This document shows positions 61,401 through 64,000 of a DNA stretch of 64,000 nt, one piece after another; the stretch's first letter is position 1, and every line of letters starts with the position of its first letter. Both the position numbers and the translations under genes were made by a program. Origin of the DNA: Petrolisthes cinctipes (Eukaryota > Arthropoda > Malacostraca > Decapoda > Porcellanidae); assembly GCA_033782935.1 (NCBI GenBank), contig JAWQEG010000488.1, positions 496,001 through 560,000 on the forward strand, read 5' to 3'. The notes beneath the pieces are model-generated. The model did no database searches and was not told the origin of the DNA. It was given only the letters and a program-made list of their open reading frames with translations.

Positions 61401-64000
61401 TAACACGGAGTAGGCATGTACAGATCGCTTCTGGGACCCCAAAATATCGAATTTTCGGGTGTTTTGGGCCTAAATTTGAGATATCGCCTTTACGCACCTA
61501 AAATATCGATTTTTAGCATGTTTTAAGCCTATATTTTGAAAATATTCTAGCACTGAGTAGGCATGTACATATCGCTTCTGGGACCCCAAAATATCGAATT
61601 TTCGGGTGTTTTGAGCCTGAATTTGAGATATAAACGGGTACTGAAGATGCATGCACATATTGACTTTGGGCATCTAAAATATCGATTTTCATCATGTTTT
61701 GGGCATGTATTTTGAAAATACTCTAACACGGAGTAGGCATGTACAGATCGCTTCTGGGACCCCAAAATATCGAATTTTCGGGTGTTTTGAGCCTGAATTT
61801 GAGATATAAACGAGTACAGAAAATACATGCACTTATTGACCTTGGGCATCTAAAATATCGATTTTCAGCATGTTTTGAGCCTATATTTTGAAAATATTCT
61901 GGCACTGAGTAGGCATGTACAGATCGCTTCTGGGACCCCAAAATATTGAATTTTCGGGTGTTTTGAGCCTGAATTTGAGATATAAACGGGTACAGAAGGT
62001 GCAAGCACATATCGACTTTTTGGCACTTAAAACATCGATTTTGAGCATGTTTTGGGCCTGTATTTTGAAAATACTCTAACACGGAGTAGGCATGTACAGA
62101 TCGCTTTTGGGACCCAAAAATATCGAATTTTCGGTTGTTTAGGGCCAGAATTTGAGGTATAAACGGGTACAGAAGATGCATGCACATATCGTCTTTTGGG
62201 CACCTAAAAGATCGATTTTCAGTATGTTTTTGGCCTGTATTTTGAAAATACTCTAACACGGAGTAGGCATGTACAGATCGCTTCTGGGACCCCTAAATAT
62301 CGAATTTTCCGGTGTTTTGGGACTGAATTTGGGATATCGACTTTTTGGCACCTAAAAGATCGATTTTTAGCATGTTTTTAGCCTATATTTTAAAAATATT
62401 CTAGCACTGAGTAGGCATGTACAGATTGCTTCTGGGACCCCAAAATATTGAATTTTCGGGTGTTTTGAGCCTGAATTTGAGATGTAAACGGGTACAGAAG
62501 ATGCATGCACATATTGACTTTGGGCATCTAAAATATCGATTTTCAGCATGTTTTGGGCATGTATTTTGAAAATACTCTAACACGGAGTAGGCATGTACAG
62601 ATCGCTTCTTTGACCCCAAAATATCGAATTTTCGGGTGTTTTGAGCCTGAATTTGAGATATAAACGGGTACTGAAGATGCATGCACATATCGACTTTTGG
62701 GCACCTAAAACATCGATTTTGAGCATGTTTGGGGCCTGCATTTTGAAAATACTCTAACACGGAGTAGGCATGTACAGATCGCTTCTGGGACCCCAAAATA
62801 TCGAATTTTCGGGTGTTTTGAGCCTGAATTTGAGATATAAACGGGTACTAAAGGTGCATGCACATATCGACTTTGTGGCAGCAGAAACATCGATTTTGAG
62901 AATGTTTTGGGACTATATTTTGAAAATACTCTAACACGGAGTAGGCATGTACAGATCGCTTCTGGGACCCCTAAAAATCGAATTTTCGGGTGTTTAGGGC
63001 CAGAATTTGAGATATAAACGGGCACAGAAGATGCATGCATATATCGACTTTTGGGCACCTAAAAGATCAATTTTCAGTATGTTTTTGGCCTGTATTTTAA
63101 AAATACTCTAACACGGAGTAGGTATGTACAGATCGCTTCTGGGACCCCAAAATATCGAATTTTCGGGTATTTTTGGCCTTAATTTGAGATATCGCCTTTA
63201 TGCACCTAAAATATCGATTTTTAGCATGTTTTGAGCCTATATTTTGAAAATATTCTAGCACTAAGTAGGCATGTACAGATCGCTTCAGGGACCCCTAAAT
63301 ATCGAATTTTCGGGTGTTTTGAGCCTGAATTTGTGATATAAACGAGTACAGAAGATGCATGCACATATCGACTTTTGGGCACCTAAAATATCGATTTTGA
63401 GCATGTTTTGAGCCTATATTTTGAAAAAATTCTAGCACTGAGTAGGCATGTACAGATCGCTTCTGGGACCCCTAAATATCGAATGTTCGGGAGTTTTGGG
63501 CCTTAATTTGAGATATCGACTTTTTGGCACCTAAAATATCGATTTTTAGCATGTTTTTAGCCTATATTTTGAAAATATTCTAGCACTGAGTAGGCATGTA
63601 CAGATTGCTTCTGGGACCCCAAAATATCGAATTTTCGGGTGTTTTGAGCCTGAATTTGAGATATAAACGGGTACAGAAGATACATGCACAAATTGACTTT
63701 GGGCATCTAAAATATCGATTTTCAACATGTTTTTAGCCTATATTTTGAAAATATTCTAGCACTGAGTAGGCATGTACAGATCGCTTCTGGGACCCCAAAA
63801 TATCGAATTTTCGGGTGTTTTGAGCCTGAATGTGAGATATAAACGAGTACTGAAGGTGCATGCACATATCGACTTTTTGGCACTTAAAACATCGATTTTG
63901 AGCATGTTTTGTGCCTGTATTTTGAAAATACTCTAACACGGAGTAGGCATGTACAGATCGCTTCTGGGACCCCTAAATATCGAATTTTCGGGTGTTTAGG
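58441..64000 (+). repeat. Regular A-B-C trimer array to the window end
   Basis: The cleanest stretch of 500 bp periodicity: 58938-59200 recurs at 59938-60200 with an offset of 1000, and 57280-57900 recurs at 59280-59900 with an offset of 2000. From about 60560 A' and B' monomers are mixed in again. The array continues to the last base. Confidence 0.85.

Larger units (their letters stand above)
1..64000 (+). repeat. Tandem satellite DNA array, entire window
   Basis: Every stretch of the window reads as the same family of monomers, all in the same orientation. Each monomer begins near GCTTCTGGGACCCC and ends near GGCATGTACAGATC. Successive starts are 176, 177, 147 or 148 bp apart (for example 1, 177, 354, 501, 678, 855, 1002). 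No unique sequence, inverted segment or inserted mobile element was seen, and neither array edge lies in the window. Satellite arrays of this size with higher-order structure are typical of eukaryotic centromeric or heterochromatic regions; the chromosomal position here is inference. I do not recognise the family. TGTACA (BsrGI) occurs in nearly every monomer and ATCGAT (ClaI) in most, so both would cut the array into a monomer ladder. Confidence 0.98.

Noticed and set aside
1..64000. CRISPR array
   Set aside because: Repeats are 147-177 bp and contiguous, with no unique spacers, no leader and no cas genes.
1..64000. Telomeric or microsatellite array, rDNA or tRNA genes
   Set aside because: No TTAGGG or TTTAGGG-like runs, no rRNA or tRNA-like sequence, and no short-period repeats beyond short T or A runs.
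1..64000. Naming the organism from the satellite
   Set aside because: I do not recognise the consensus. It does not look like the Arabidopsis, Brassica or human centromere monomers that I know, and composition alone does not decide between plant and animal.

Overview
The whole 64 kb window is the interior of one uninterrupted, head-to-tail satellite DNA array. I find no convincing gene, RNA gene, transposon, CRISPR array or unique flanking sequence, and the array runs off both ends. The scale of the array and its layered higher-order structure point to a nuclear eukaryotic chromosome, probably centromeric, pericentromeric or other constitutive heterochromatin. I do not recognise the satellite family and cannot name the organism; plant and invertebrate sources both remain possible. 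GC of a typical monomer, counted by hand, is about 40%.

The array is built in tiers. (1) The oldest unit is about 88 bp. Each long monomer is two diverged halves (88 + 89 bp) that match at about 61 of 89 aligned columns. (2) The working monomers are a long form (176-177 bp) and a short form (147-148 bp); the short form lacks about 29 bp at the end of the first half. I estimate about 380 monomers, all in the same orientation. (3) Monomers are ordered long A (176) - long B (177) - short C (147/148), giving a trimeric higher-order repeat of about 500 bp. A sister trimer A'-B'-C also occurs, and the two alternate as a 1001 bp hexamer at the left end. (4) Sets of trimers, often plus or minus one or two monomers, have been duplicated again with offsets near 1148, 1298, 1652, 1975, 2000, 2501, 2825, 3152, 4274 and 5302 bp. 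Several of these copies are nearly identical: two differences in 2.2 kb, four in 2.8 kb, and about seven in 2.0 kb.

Layout: 1-2002 is two copies of the 1001 bp hexamer. 2003-4439 is irregular and carries two odd insertions. 4440-6930, 9742-12233 and 12345-14225 are three related blocks. 14212-16507 is a tandem pair of 1148 bp. 19321-24590 holds two interleaved block pairs. 28740-34066 holds a 2175 bp block present twice. 37560-42480 is three copies of about 1652 bp. 43594-47544 is a 1975 bp tandem duplication. 52028-57677 is a 2825 bp tandem duplication. 58441-64000 is the most regular A-B-C array.

Many open reading frames appear on the minus strand, with a 59-residue period, because 177 and 147 are multiples of three and one strand has few stops. 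They are by-products of the repeat and are not annotated as genes. The most interesting points are the three-tier history, a 7-bp-arm dyad whose outer base pair co-varies between monomer types, short insertions that are inverted complements of the adjacent bases, and the in-register loss or gain of exactly one monomer between otherwise matching blocks.
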